Translations under genes and position numbers: made by a program | Notes under the pieces: model-generated | Seen by the model: the letters and a program-made list of their open reading frames with translations, nothing else | What the model was told of the DNA's origin: nothing | Databases searched by the model: none | Part shown: one piece after another, positions 17,920 through 27,088 of the stretch | How the letters are laid out: each line of letters begins with the position of its first letter | How positions within the stretch are numbered: the stretch's first letter is position 1 | Assembly (NCBI RefSeq): GCF_004297125.1 | Contig: NZ_SCVD01000019.1 | Span: 1-64,000, forward strand | DNA length: 64,000 bases | Reading direction: 5' to 3' | Source: Phenylobacterium sp. | Lineage (GTDB): Bacteria > Pseudomonadota > Alphaproteobacteria > Caulobacterales > Caulobacteraceae

Positions 17920-19305
17920 GTGGCGGTCAATTTTCTAGATGGTCGGAAGCTGATCTCCGCCGGGACGCTCGTCGGTCCCCGCGTATACTCGACAGATCTG
18001 CTTTCGAGACACTTGAGCTACGAGGACGTTCCGGGATCGGTCCGGCAGGCCGCGCGTGCGCTGAAGATCAAGATCATCACTAAAGGTACCGTGGTCTTGA
18101 ACAGCACCCACTTCATGGACCCGTTGGGTGTGAAGTTGTGCATCTCTCATCCAGACATCCTCGCTGGCGAGGGTATTCTACCCGCGTTTCGGGTTGGCGA
18201 TGCTGCCCTGAAGGTACCCCCGGCGCTGACCATTCCGCACTACGAAGCGGTTGGCGTGGGGGAAAACCTGCTCGCCGACCATATGGGTTGGTTGGACGGG
18301 CAGATTGGGCGCGTGATGCCGTGGGAGTTGGCAGATGTCGGTGACCGACTGCGCCAGCGCTTGATCGCAGGAATCTCGTCGGATGGCTCAGCGATCGCGA
18401 AGTATCTGGATGGCGTTTCCAACCAAATTCAGTGGCGCCAGGAAATCGTTTCGGCCCTTTCAGACATGGACATGAGCCGTGATCGACACCTCCACGACTA
18501 CATTGCGGGTCTGCCAAGCGGAGTGAGGGAAAAGGTCGAGTCGTACGTGCAGGCCTCCTACCACGCCGTGGGGACAACGGTCGTGAACTGCGAGGCCGGT
18601 ACCGATCTCAGTCCCATGTCGCGTTTCAAAGCAGAGAGCGTTGTGCTCGCGAACCGGGATGTTCAGCTCGGTGAGCTGTCGGACGAGGGGATATTTCTCA
18701 AAGTATTCATGGGCTACGCGCTCAACCAGATTCAGTCGTGTCTAGTGCCTGCCCAAATTGTGGACCAGATCACATTCACCGAGGCGCATCGACTGAGCGC
18801 AACGCTTCGGCACCAGGGATTTCAGGAGAAGTACGAGCGCATTGTAGAAGGCGCCATCCGTGCTGCATCAGGGACCGCAAGCGTTGAGGAGATCGATTTC
18901 GAAGAGATCGCCGCGATCTCGGCGAACATTGCGGAGGCCTTTCAGCTGTATCTCGATGAAGAGCTCTCGACCTACAGGACGGCTGAATTCGATCTGACCA
19001 AGAGTGAGGCGCTGCAGACCGCCGCAGACCTCGGCCTCGATGCGCTAGCTGCGATCCCCGGTGCTGGCACGATCGTTTCTGCCGGCAAGACGGCGGTCAA
19101 CTCGGCGAAGGTTGCCGGACTTTCGGCGCGCGCTTTCGATTTCAGGGACAATGAGAGGGCATTTGCGGCCGCGAAAGACAGGAAGAAGGAGGACATCGCG
19201 ACCGTAATTGGGAAGCTGCACATCAGTGACGGAAAGCGTTCCCAGTTGTTGGATGCGGTGGCCGCGTTAGCGGACATCTATGCAATCCGGGCCCGGCGGG
19301 CTTAG
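17920..19305 (+). CDS. unknown protein, 461 aa
   Basis: GTG start with GGAGG four bases upstream. The protein is mostly mixed alpha/beta in its first half and helical in its second. A Gly/Ala-rich segment near the C-terminus (DALAAIPGAGTIVSAGKTAVNSAKVAG split around residues 370-395) could insert in or associate with a membrane. No enzymatic motif is recognised. It is transcribed away from the PIN/GHKL cluster and is flanked by more cargo genes. AT content is somewhat higher than the backbone, as expected for acquired DNA. Confidence 0.65.
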   Translation: MAVNFLDGRKLISAGTLVGPRVYSTDLLSRHLSYEDVPGSVRQAARALKIKIITKGTVVLNSTHFMDPLGVKLCISHPDILAGEGILPAFRVGDAALKVPPALTIPHYEAVGVGENLLADHMGWLDGQIGRVMPWELADVGDRLRQRLIAGISSDGSAIAKYLDGVSNQIQWRQEIVSALSDMDMSRDRHLHDYIAGLPSGVREKVESYVQASYHAVGTTVVNCEAGTDLSPMSRFKAESVVLANRDVQLGELSDEGIFLKVFMGYALNQIQSCLVPAQIVDQITFTEAHRLSATLRHQGFQEKYERIVEGAIRAASGTASVEEIDFEEIAAISANIAEAFQLYLDEELSTYRTAEFDLTKSEALQTAADLGLDALAAIPGAGTIVSAGKTAVNSAKVAGLSARAFDFRDNERAFAAAKDRKKEDIATVIGKLHISDGKRSQLLDAVAALADIYAIRARRA

Positions 19306-19766
19306 GTCGTGAAGCGCAGCGTCGTAGGGTAAGCGACGCAGCAAGGTGCTTCGCGCCGCCAACGTCAGGGCTTGGCCGCGATCAGGCTGCTGACGCGCTC
19401 GATCTTGTCGACCCACTGCGCGACCGCTGGGCGCCGCCATTCGATGAGCATCCGAAGGCGGACGAGTAACAATGGTGGGCCAGGGCGGAACGCCTGTTTT
19501 CCGCCTCGACACCAATGTCCGGAAGTGGCGACGATCCGCGATCTTGGGCGGGTTGTAGGGACTTGGACCACGAAGAGATGCGCGCAGTGGCGGCGCTCCT
19601 GCGCGCGCAGAGAACTCGCGTGGCGTGAGCATGGCGGGCCCAGACACGAGAACCAGGATCTTGAGCGTGGAGACGCTGGTGCCGGAGTTCAGTAGTTCGA
19701 GCTGAGACGTGCCCATCCAATCTCGAACCAACGGCCCGATCAGAACATTGGCGATGCGCGCGGGAC
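19306..19766. other. 461-bp region without a supported gene
   Basis: Several overlapping open frames occur on the minus strand, but none has a good ribosome site or recognisable protein character. It may hold remains of a decayed gene. Nothing else seen. Confidence 0.4.
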
Positions 19767-20303
19767 CTAAGAACTTGGCTTGAGAATGATGTCTATCCAG
19801 CGACCGTAGTCATCGGGGGAATCGCCTGGCAGAGCCGCCTTGATGTCCCCGATCGCGCGCAAAGCGTCTTCAAATCGGGCCGGCGCCATGTCGTTCAACT
19901 GCCGAACGATCGCAACCACAGCATCGTCTCGTCGCGCAGGCATCGGGAGTTTGAGCCCCGCGGCCGAATACGCAGCTTTCAAGTCGTTGGATTTTGGAAG
20001 CGCCTGCTTCGTTCGCAAGGCCTCAAGCAGCGACGCGAGGATCGGCGCGCGATCTGCCGTGAACTTCGGGTCCGTAGTCGAAGACGCCATCTTCGGCTTG
20101 GCCTTTTTGGGCGCGCGCTTTGACGGCGCCCTGGCCGGTCGGGACTCCTCCGCGACGATAGCCAGGGATCGGATCGCATCCGCAAGCTCCCGGGAACCTC
20201 GGCGCGTTTCCAGTTCCTGGATGAGCGGGCCCCAATCTTCGACTCGATAGCGGACGAAGAGGGCGGCCAGATCCTTCACCAGGGACGGAGTCCTACTCGT
20301 CAC
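19767..20303 (-). CDS. ParA-coupled protein of unknown function
   Basis: 178 residues. Its ATG overlaps the stop of the ParA-like gene by 4 bases, so the two are translationally coupled. The middle is basic and low in complexity (APSKRAPKKAKPKM), typical of a DNA-binding or disordered linker; the flanks are helical (VKDLAALFVRYRVEDWGPLIQEL; DAVVAIVRQLNDMAPARFEDAL). By position it could be a ParB-like partner, but no ParB motif is seen. Confidence 0.6.
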   Translation of the reverse strand: MTSRTPSLVKDLAALFVRYRVEDWGPLIQELETRRGSRELADAIRSLAIVAEESRPARAPSKRAPKKAKPKMASSTTDPKFTADRAPILASLLEALRTKQALPKSNDLKAAYSAAGLKLPMPARRDDAVVAIVRQLNDMAPARFEDALRAIGDIKAALPGDSPDDYGRWIDIILKPSS

Positions 20304-21346
20304 AGTCCGACCCTTTCAAGAATCTCGTTCCCGACCCGCGTAAGCTCGTTCTTGCGCTCTGTCCGGGCATTGTCCGTCATGAATATCGGTTGTCCCCGGC
20401 GCGCGCCCGTCGGGTAACTGTCCGAGTGATTGAGCTCAGCCTTAAAGACGTGAAGCTTCAACTCCGCGGCCTCCTTGCGAACGCGTTGCCGTGAGCGCGT
20501 GTGTTCCACGCGGTCGCTTACGTCGTTGAACAAGATGCCGGCAACCTCGGGCGCGTCTTCGTTGGGGTACGTTCGCTTGAACTCCTGCAGGGATTTCAGG
20601 AGAAGGGGCATGCCGATCGTGGCAAGGAATTCCGGCTTCACCGGGACCAGGATCCAGTCTGCGGCGTGATAGGTTGCGGTCGACAGGATCGACTCTGTCG
20701 GCGCGCAGTCGATGATGATTAGGTCATAGTCCGATCGCACGTCGTCCAACTGATCGCGAAGGACATGACTGCGCTCCAGCGCCAAGCGCATCGTCCAAGC
20801 TAGGTCGAGGCTCGCCGGGATCAAGTGGAGGCATGAGCCATCCTCCCAGTTCTTCACCTTGCGGATCAGCTTGTTCACCTGGACAGGAGGTTGACCCTGC
20901 GAGGGCTGGAACATCGCATCGACGGTCGGAAGTCCCTTCTCGATCAGCTGTTCGTATCCTTCGGCACCGAGAATGTACTGGCTGAGGTTGAACTGTGGAT
21001 CGAGGTCGACGAGCAGGACCTTGAGGTTCTTCAGGTAGGCGGCATACCAACCGAAGTTGGATGCCACGGTCGATTTTCCCACGCCGCCCTTCATGTTCAT
21101 GACGGCCATGACGACCGCTTGCTTCGCTGGCGCTGCGGCAGCGGCGCCATCTGCCGCGGCGCCGAGTTGGATCTCGTAGCCTTCGGCCTCTGCCCATTTC
21201 TGGATCGACTCAAGCGTCCACACCGGTCCGGCCTTGAGGTTCGCGGCAGGAGACGGAAAACCGCCCTTGCGATTTCGCCAGTTAGCGACCGCCTGCTTGG
21301 TAACGCCCAGCAGGAGCGCGATCTCGGCCACCCCGACCAACTCCAT
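20300..21346 (-). CDS. ParA-family ATPase with N-terminal HTH
   Basis: 348 residues from the ATG at 21346; a TTG three codons earlier is possible. Residues 1-58 form a MerR/AlpA-like helix-turn-helix (VAEIALLLGVTKQAVANWRNRK). A deviant Walker A KGGVGKST (about 86-93) has the signature lysine of the ParA/MinD class, followed by LLVDLDPQFNLSQY and DLIIIDCAPTES (Walker B). Plasmid-partition ATPases and some phage-defence proteins share this layout. No replication gene is adjacent, so partition of a plasmid is unlikely here. Divergent from the Abi-like gene. Confidence 0.82.
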   Translation of the reverse strand: MELVGVAEIALLLGVTKQAVANWRNRKGGFPSPAANLKAGPVWTLESIQKWAEAEGYEIQLGAAADGAAAAAPAKQAVVMAVMNMKGGVGKSTVASNFGWYAAYLKNLKVLLVDLDPQFNLSQYILGAEGYEQLIEKGLPTVDAMFQPSQGQPPVQVNKLIRKVKNWEDGSCLHLIPASLDLAWTMRLALERSHVLRDQLDDVRSDYDLIIIDCAPTESILSTATYHAADWILVPVKPEFLATIGMPLLLKSLQEFKRTYPNEDAPEVAGILFNDVSDRVEHTRSRQRVRKEAAELKLHVFKAELNHSDSYPTGARRGQPIFMTDNARTERKNELTRVGNEILERVGL

Positions 21347-21585
21347 TTGATCCAAACCCTTGTGCGAATGAAGCGTACAACAAGGTAGAAAGTTTTAGAC
21401 CAAGGGTCAAATGATCTGTTGACAGCGATCGGCCGGTTATAGTTTTGTAACAGCTCCAAAGCGCGGCGGCTTCAAGAGAGCCAATGATTTTTGGAGGGTG
21501 GTCCCCGGGAGAGGCGTACCTGTCCCGGGGTCCGATCTGCCAACGGTTAAGTTGGCTGCTATAAGCCTACATCTATGAGCGCGGC

Positions 21586-22698
21586 ATGGCCGAAAGTCAA
21601 GAAATCTACCCGTATTCGGCCGAGTCTCTTGAGCGCCTCACCGAGGGCCTGACCGCCGCGCGACTCGCCCGATACATGGTCTCTGCAAACGGCGATCGCA
21701 ACCGGGCGCTCCAGCTCTACCTTTGGAATGCCCGGCTTTCCAAGGCGTTCCTGTTCCCCCTGCAGGCGTGCGAGGTGTTCACGCGCAACGCGATGCACAA
21801 GGCGTTCTCAGAGCGGTGGGGGCAGGATTGGGTGTTCGATCCGCCTTTCGCCCTCAATGAGCACTCGAAGCGCTCCCACGTGAAGGCGCTTGATCAGCTG
21901 GCCCGTCGCAAGAAGGGCGCTGCAATCTCGCCTGACGATGTGGTCGCAACCCTGAACTTCGACTTCTGGTCCAACCTGCTGCGCGCCGATTACCAGGAAG
22001 CGCTCTGGAGCGACCGCAGCCTCTTCGCGAAGGTGTTCCCGAACCTCCCGAAGGACCATGGCCGTGGCCAGGTGCAGTTCGAGGTGGCGGCGGTGAACGC
22101 CTTGCGCAACCGGATCGCGCACCATGAGCCGATCTCGGCGCAGGACCATGGGAAGGCGCTCAATCGCATCCTCGATGTCATCGGCCTGATCTCCAGAGAC
22201 TATCGCGACTGGACCCGCGCCCATTGCACGGTGATGGGCGTGGCGAAGTCACCACCGAGCATCCACTCCGCCGTGCCCGGTCGGCCCCTCGCCCAGGCGA
22301 ACCTGCGGTCGCCGACGATGATCTCCAGCGAAGCGAGCCTCCTCGAGGCGCTTACGTCCGTCGCTTCGGCGCGCCCAGGCTTGCTCCTCGTGCGGATCCC
22401 TGACGCGCCGGGCTACGCCGCGGTGTCAGCGCAATCGATCTCAGGCTACCTGGCGAAACACATCGCGGCGGCCCAGGCGGACACCGGCGGTCTGATCGAT
22501 CTGGGCGACCACACGGTCGAGGACGTTCTGACGACGGTCAGCCTCGTGCTGCAGGAAGTCGACCGTCGGGCGACCACCGGCGACGCCATGGCCCTGTTCT
22601 ATCCCTCGCAGAAAGGGACCGCGCGCCCGGACGCGCTCCTCGTCGTGGAGGATGGCGTTCTCCACGGCTTGCTCACCCGACCCGACGCGCGGTTCTAG
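21586..22698 (+). CDS. Abi-like protein with HEPN RNase motif
   Basis: 370 residues. The first 185 match the Abi-like (abortive infection) pattern: LYLWNARLSKAFLFPLQACE, RNAMHKAFSERWG, and the catalytic RNRIAHHEP (R174 to H179; RX4H of HEPN ribonucleases). The C-terminal half (LLVRIPDAPGYAAVSAQ..., DALLVVEDGVLHGLLTR) is a second domain I cannot name. Abi-like HEPN proteins usually cleave host RNA on phage infection. It stands alone, without an obvious antitoxin gene in the same direction. Confidence 0.72.
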   Translation: MAESQEIYPYSAESLERLTEGLTAARLARYMVSANGDRNRALQLYLWNARLSKAFLFPLQACEVFTRNAMHKAFSERWGQDWVFDPPFALNEHSKRSHVKALDQLARRKKGAAISPDDVVATLNFDFWSNLLRADYQEALWSDRSLFAKVFPNLPKDHGRGQVQFEVAAVNALRNRIAHHEPISAQDHGKALNRILDVIGLISRDYRDWTRAHCTVMGVAKSPPSIHSAVPGRPLAQANLRSPTMISSEASLLEALTSVASARPGLLLVRIPDAPGYAAVSAQSISGYLAKHIAAAQADTGGLIDLGDHTVEDVLTTVSLVLQEVDRRATTGDAMALFYPSQKGTARPDALLVVEDGVLHGLLTRPDARF

Positions 22699-23054
22699 GT
22701 CGTGGGGTGAGCTTCCCCCTAGGTCCGTAAGATTGCTCGAACTCAAGGTGAGCCGGCGCGAGTCTCTATCACCCGATTGGCCTCAGAACGGCTGGTTGCC
22801 CGACTTCGCACCCCTCGCCAACGGGGCGCTTGAGGCCGAAGTTGTGGGCCCGTAACGTCCGGTTCCTGGCCCGGTCCCAATGACGGCTCTTGGCGCACTA
22901 CGGACCTCGTCTTCCAATCCGCGCATAGCGTGAAGTCTGGCCTTCGGCGCACCAGCTCGAACTTGGCGGATTCGCGGACGTCATACGTCAGCGGCACAGA
23001 CCGCGGTCCGTCGCCAGACCGCCGCCGCGGGCCTGAAGCCGAGGGACGAGCCCG
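22699..23054. other. 356-bp intergenic region
   Basis: Between the Abi-like gene and the convergent end of the sigma/Lon/Ppx operon. Short open frames occur but none is supported. Probably terminators and decayed DNA. Confidence 0.4.
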
Positions 23055-24014
23055 CTATGCGACGGGGGCGGGCTGCACGGTGAGGCCCGAGCCGACGCCC
23101 GTGGCCAAGTTCCAGGCCATGCCATACCGGGCGCCGAAGGCGCCAACGAGGAATTCCTCACACTCGAGCCGATGCAGCAGGCGCTCCAGCAGGATGCAGC
23201 CCGTCAACAGCCGTTCAATCTGGTCCGTGGGCGGGTCACGGGGGTTCACGAAACGGCTGAGGGCTGGCCACTCCGCCACCGGCTTGGCCGCGACGACCTC
23301 CGCGAGGCGGCGCAGGCCCTCTACGCCCATGCGATGTCCGTGAACCCGTTGCGGCTCGTAGCGATCGTCGAGCCCGCGCCGCACCGTGAGCCAGGCGCAC
23401 TTTGTGGCGACGCTTCCTTGCACAACAACGACGCCGCGCTTCGGCGACGGAAGATGGAGCGCGTCGATCTGGGCGTAGGCCCAGGTCCGATAGGCTGCGA
23501 CATCCACATGAAGACCGCGCAGCTGCGTCAAGAGCCGGTCGCTGCCAAGCGGGGCGCTGTGGCCCGCCTCCATGCAGACCGGAGATGTGGCGCGGCCGTA
23601 GGCGAGCTCGAGGCTACCATTCCCGTGGTCGATCGCGCAGAGGCCGGCGCCGGCCTGCAGGCCCTCTAGGTGGAGGGCGGCCGCCGTGAGGGAGCACTGG
23701 GCCTCATCCTCAGCTTCCATGAGCGTGATGCCCGCAAGCGCGTCTGCGCCGAGTTGGCGAGCCAGCTGACGGGCCGCCTCCGTGCCAAACACCGCGATGC
23801 GCTCGGCGCTGAGCCGGACGGCCGTTTGACGGAGCGTCTGGACAATCTCGATCAGGCGTTCCACGCCCAACGCCGCTGCGTTGCTGCGGACGAGGCGCAT
23901 CAGATCAAGGTCGACCGCATGGCCGCCAACAGGGACGAGCGTGTCGCCGGCCCGGTCCGCCACAAGCAGGCGGATGGAGCGGCTACCGACCTCTATGACT
24001 GCGACGCGCATCAT
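23055..24014 (-). CDS. Ppx/GppA-like phosphatase-fold protein
   Basis: About 319 residues. It resembles the exopolyphosphatase/pppGpp-phosphatase (ASKHA) fold: phosphate-1 region VIEVGSRSIRLLVAD near the N-terminus, a FGTEAARQ segment, and the phosphate-2 region AIDHGNGSLELAYG. The first motif has Glu-Val-Gly-Ser where Ppx/GppA usually has Asp-x-Gly-Ser. It is at the low end of family length and lacks the C-terminal HD domain of long forms. The start (ATGATG) overlaps the upstream stop, so it is the coupled last gene of the operon. It may sense or hydrolyse polyphosphate or an alarmone. Confidence 0.7.
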   Translation of the reverse strand: MMRVAVIEVGSRSIRLLVADRAGDTLVPVGGHAVDLDLMRLVRSNAAALGVERLIEIVQTLRQTAVRLSAERIAVFGTEAARQLARQLGADALAGITLMEAEDEAQCSLTAAALHLEGLQAGAGLCAIDHGNGSLELAYGRATSPVCMEAGHSAPLGSDRLLTQLRGLHVDVAAYRTWAYAQIDALHLPSPKRGVVVVQGSVATKCAWLTVRRGLDDRYEPQRVHGHRMGVEGLRRLAEVVAAKPVAEWPALSRFVNPRDPPTDQIERLLTGCILLERLLHRLECEEFLVGAFGARYGMAWNLATGVGSGLTVQPAPVA

Positions 24015-27000
24015 CGCCGCTCCAGCAGCCACGAGCGGCCGGCCCGCCACCGCTCACGCGCACGTCCGAACTCGGCGAAGCCGCTCATGGGCCGCTCGGT
24101 GCGCCTGAGCCGCCGCCAGGCGCCAGGACTGAGGCCTTCCAGCCGCTCCAGGAGGGCCGGATCGGGCCGCGCTCGCGCGAGTTTGAGGGCTCCGATGTGC
24201 TTCGCCAGCGCTTCCACCCGGACGGGGCCGGCGCCTGGGAGGCTGTCGTTCCAGAAGCCTTGCCGGTAGAGGCGCGCCGCCTTCACCGGATCCGGCTCCG
24301 CGTCACCCAGATATTCAAACCACTGGGGGCTCAGGATGCCGGTGGCCGTCGACAGCAGACCCCACGCTTCCCGGTTGTCATCGCTTGCGTACCGCAGCCC
24401 CTCCAGGTTGGGGCGCTCGCTCATCATCAGCGCGGCTCGCGCCGTCAGAACGGCGAACCGGGTGGTCTCCCGCTCGGCTTCCGGGAGGGTCGCGCAAGCC
24501 CGCACGGCGCGCTGCAGCAGCCGCCATTTCTGCACCGCTATCGGCGCAATCGCGCCGTCGCGCGAGCCGCCGGCGCGCTTTCGGCGCTCAAGCTTGTGGG
24601 CGAACTTGGCGGCGATAGTCAATTCAACGGGATGGATCAGCACATTGCTCGGCTGGTCGGCGACGTGGTCCTGAAACGCGGCCCACAGGTCGCCGTCGGC
24701 TTCGCTTGAAGATCGCTCCGCCCAGCGCAGCTGGCTCCAGCCGAACGGCTCGCCAATCCGATTCAGGCGCTCCTGCGCGGTGATGAACTCTGAAGCCAGC
24801 TCGGACGAGACTTGGTGAGCCAGGCGGCGGCCTTGGGCGAGATGCCACTGAGCTTCGTGCAGGTAGGCCGGGCGCAGGGCTTGCGTGAAGTCAAAGCGGC
24901 CAGCGCCCTGTATCGGCCTGAGAAAGCCTACGAGCGCATTGGCCGCGCGCATATGCCGTTCGGCCTGGGTGCGCAGGTCGCCCCTCGGGGAAACGCGTCC
25001 GCGCAGCAGGTATTCCCCCGACGTCTCGGCGAAGACCAGCAAGTCGTCGGCTTGGTGTTGTACGGCCTGCAAGCCCGAGAGCGTGACCTGGCACTCTCTT
25101 TCAGAGCAGTCGAGGACGGTCCGCGCCATTTCAAAGGTGAAGCCGTAGCGGAACACCGATAGCGTCTCCGTGGCCTCGTACAGTGGGTCTGGGACCGTCG
25201 CGGGGATCTCGGCCGGCTGGAAATCTTCCTCGTCGACGAGAATGAGGCGAGTACGTCCAAGGTGGCGGCGCGCGACCTTGTTCAGAGCCGGATCGATGGT
25301 CCACCCGCGGCGATCCAGGCCCTGGATTTCCTCGAGCAGCGACGCGGGCTGCAGGCGGGCGAAGGGGCCGGTCGGGAACGGCTCGGCGCGGTCGAGATGC
25401 TGCGCGCCAATGATCACGAGAACATCGGGTGCGCGCCGCGGCTGTTCAGCCGTAGGCCGTCGATTGAGCTGGTCGATAAGGACCTTCGCGGGCCGGCTGC
25501 GCGAAACGGTGAAGGCGAAGTCTCGAAAGCTCCGCTCGTCCGCGTTCAGAAGGTCCCACGCGACACGCCAGAAGCGATCGTTCGCCTCCTCAGGCGTCGC
25601 GCGGATGAACGCGAAGCTCGCCTGGCGCTCGTTGCGTTCGAAGTCCTTGAACGCCGGGCTCGTGTCGGCGGTGGCGTTGTCATTGATCAGGCACAGAGCC
25701 TGCGCCACGCGAAGCGCCGGGACATCGACGAGGTGCAAAATCGGGCTGGGAGAGGTGCGAATGGCTGTCGCCGTGGCTCGGATCGCCGCCAACTCATCCC
25801 GGGGAAAATCGTCGCGCTTGTAACGCTTGAGGCCGTAGGAGGCGTCGGGCGCGCGCACATAGCGGTGCTTTCGCCAGTGCTGGCCGAGCGCGTGGTCGGC
25901 GAAGTCGCTAAGGCGCGTTCCGGCGACCACGTCGAGGTGGCCGCGGTGGCCGGTCGCCACGGAGCCTTCGGGTACGACGATCCGGTCGAAAAGCGAACGA
26001 CGCGCGCACTCGACCTTCGCTTCGCCGTGGAAGGGCATCGCCTCCACCCACCTGTCGGCGCCCTTGCGATCCCAATGCACGCCACTGCCATTGGCTATGC
26101 GTGCGCCAAGGCAGCCCGTCACGGCGATGCCGCCCAGTCCTTCGTGACCCACGAAGCGCCCCAGCACCTCCAAGGCTATGAGCGCCTCGAGGCTGCGTCC
26201 GTGGAAGCGGAAGCGGCCGAAGCGCTTGACGAAGGGTTCGACGATCTCCGACGCCGTGGTCAGGTCCAGCGACACGGACGCCTTGCGGACGGCGGCCTGA
26301 AAGTCGAAGGCGAGGGCGCCGTGCTTCTTTTCCCAGAGATCCACCGCGGCCTTGAGCGCCGTTTCCAACGACGGGAGCCAATCGCCGCACACGACATTCC
26401 GCCCGCTGTACAGGCCAACCGAGCTGTCCCCGCCCAGGCGCACCTTGATCTTCATCGGTAGCGCACAGGCGATGGCCTCATCTTCCTCCAGCACCAGCAA
26501 CGGCCAGGCATGCTCGGTCTGCTGCAAAGCGTTCTCGACCATCGACCAGCGCGGGAGCGCGACGGACTGGCGAAACTGCGCCAAGGCCAGATCCGCTTGT
26601 CGATCCGGCTCCCGGTAGGCGGCGATCAGCGCCGCAAGCGCTCCCTCTGCGCCGGCCGCGCTCCAGTCCGGGCCAAGCTCGAGCTTGGCCAGCCGGATCA
26701 ATTGGGCCGGCTTGTGGGATCCGGCGCGAATGCGGTTGGCGACCAGCTTCGCGCCGGCAAGCGCGGACCGCTGCCCGTCCCAAGTCACCCCCTGCAGCGC
26801 GGCTTGCCAATGCGGCTGGTGATCGCCCCAGCATTCGATCAAGTGCTCGGGAAGGTGAGCCAACAGCTCGAGCGCCGCCGACGGCAGCGCCTGAAGCCGC
26901 TGCAGATAGCCGTAGATCTCCGTGCTTTCGGGCGGGCGGCAGTCCGCCCAGACAGGGCCGAACACCAAGTCCTCATCGTTCGGGGAGGCGGCGTCAAAAG

Positions 27001-27085
27001 CCGACAGCAACGCCACGCCGAGAGCCACCTGCTGGCCGACAATCCAAGGCGACGACGCCGCGCCTTTATGTGCGTCGAAGGCCAT
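24011..27085 (-). CDS. 1024-aa protein with diverged Lon-type Ser-Lys protease region and possible NTPase-like core
   Basis: Residues ~225-375 read like a diverged Lon/S16 proteolytic domain: GRSLEALIALEVL (Ser298, at the position of the Lon GPSAG serine), GGIAVTGCLGARI (Lon 'AMTGEI' strand) and EAKVECARRSLFDRIVVPEG (Lys357, at the position of the 'GLKEKLLAA...VLIP' lysine). Residues ~440-625 contain DVLVIIGAQHLDR and RLILVDEED, reminiscent of a Walker-B-bearing STAND/AAA core, but I see no Walker A. Residues ~640-700 look like a winged helix, and 700-1024 are helical, TPR-like. The start lies 3 bases after the upstream stop. Domain calls are by eye and need profile confirmation. Confidence 0.6.
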   Translation of the reverse strand: MAFDAHKGAASSPWIVGQQVALGVALLSAFDAASPNDEDLVFGPVWADCRPPESTEIYGYLQRLQALPSAALELLAHLPEHLIECWGDHQPHWQAALQGVTWDGQRSALAGAKLVANRIRAGSHKPAQLIRLAKLELGPDWSAAGAEGALAALIAAYREPDRQADLALAQFRQSVALPRWSMVENALQQTEHAWPLLVLEEDEAIACALPMKIKVRLGGDSSVGLYSGRNVVCGDWLPSLETALKAAVDLWEKKHGALAFDFQAAVRKASVSLDLTTASEIVEPFVKRFGRFRFHGRSLEALIALEVLGRFVGHEGLGGIAVTGCLGARIANGSGVHWDRKGADRWVEAMPFHGEAKVECARRSLFDRIVVPEGSVATGHRGHLDVVAGTRLSDFADHALGQHWRKHRYVRAPDASYGLKRYKRDDFPRDELAAIRATATAIRTSPSPILHLVDVPALRVAQALCLINDNATADTSPAFKDFERNERQASFAFIRATPEEANDRFWRVAWDLLNADERSFRDFAFTVSRSRPAKVLIDQLNRRPTAEQPRRAPDVLVIIGAQHLDRAEPFPTGPFARLQPASLLEEIQGLDRRGWTIDPALNKVARRHLGRTRLILVDEEDFQPAEIPATVPDPLYEATETLSVFRYGFTFEMARTVLDCSERECQVTLSGLQAVQHQADDLLVFAETSGEYLLRGRVSPRGDLRTQAERHMRAANALVGFLRPIQGAGRFDFTQALRPAYLHEAQWHLAQGRRLAHQVSSELASEFITAQERLNRIGEPFGWSQLRWAERSSSEADGDLWAAFQDHVADQPSNVLIHPVELTIAAKFAHKLERRKRAGGSRDGAIAPIAVQKWRLLQRAVRACATLPEAERETTRFAVLTARAALMMSERPNLEGLRYASDDNREAWGLLSTATGILSPQWFEYLGDAEPDPVKAARLYRQGFWNDSLPGAGPVRVEALAKHIGALKLARARPDPALLERLEGLSPGAWRRLRRTERPMSGFAEFGRARERWRAGRSWLLERR

Positions 27086-27088
27086 GGG

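Noticed and set aside
20300..21346. Plasmid partition locus
   Set aside because: No replication initiator or iteron array nearby, and the partner lacks ParB motifs; left as ParA-like only.
23055..24014. Housekeeping exopolyphosphatase
   Set aside because: Short, with a changed first phosphate motif, and coupled to three cargo genes inside the transposon, so it is not treated as the genomic ppx.
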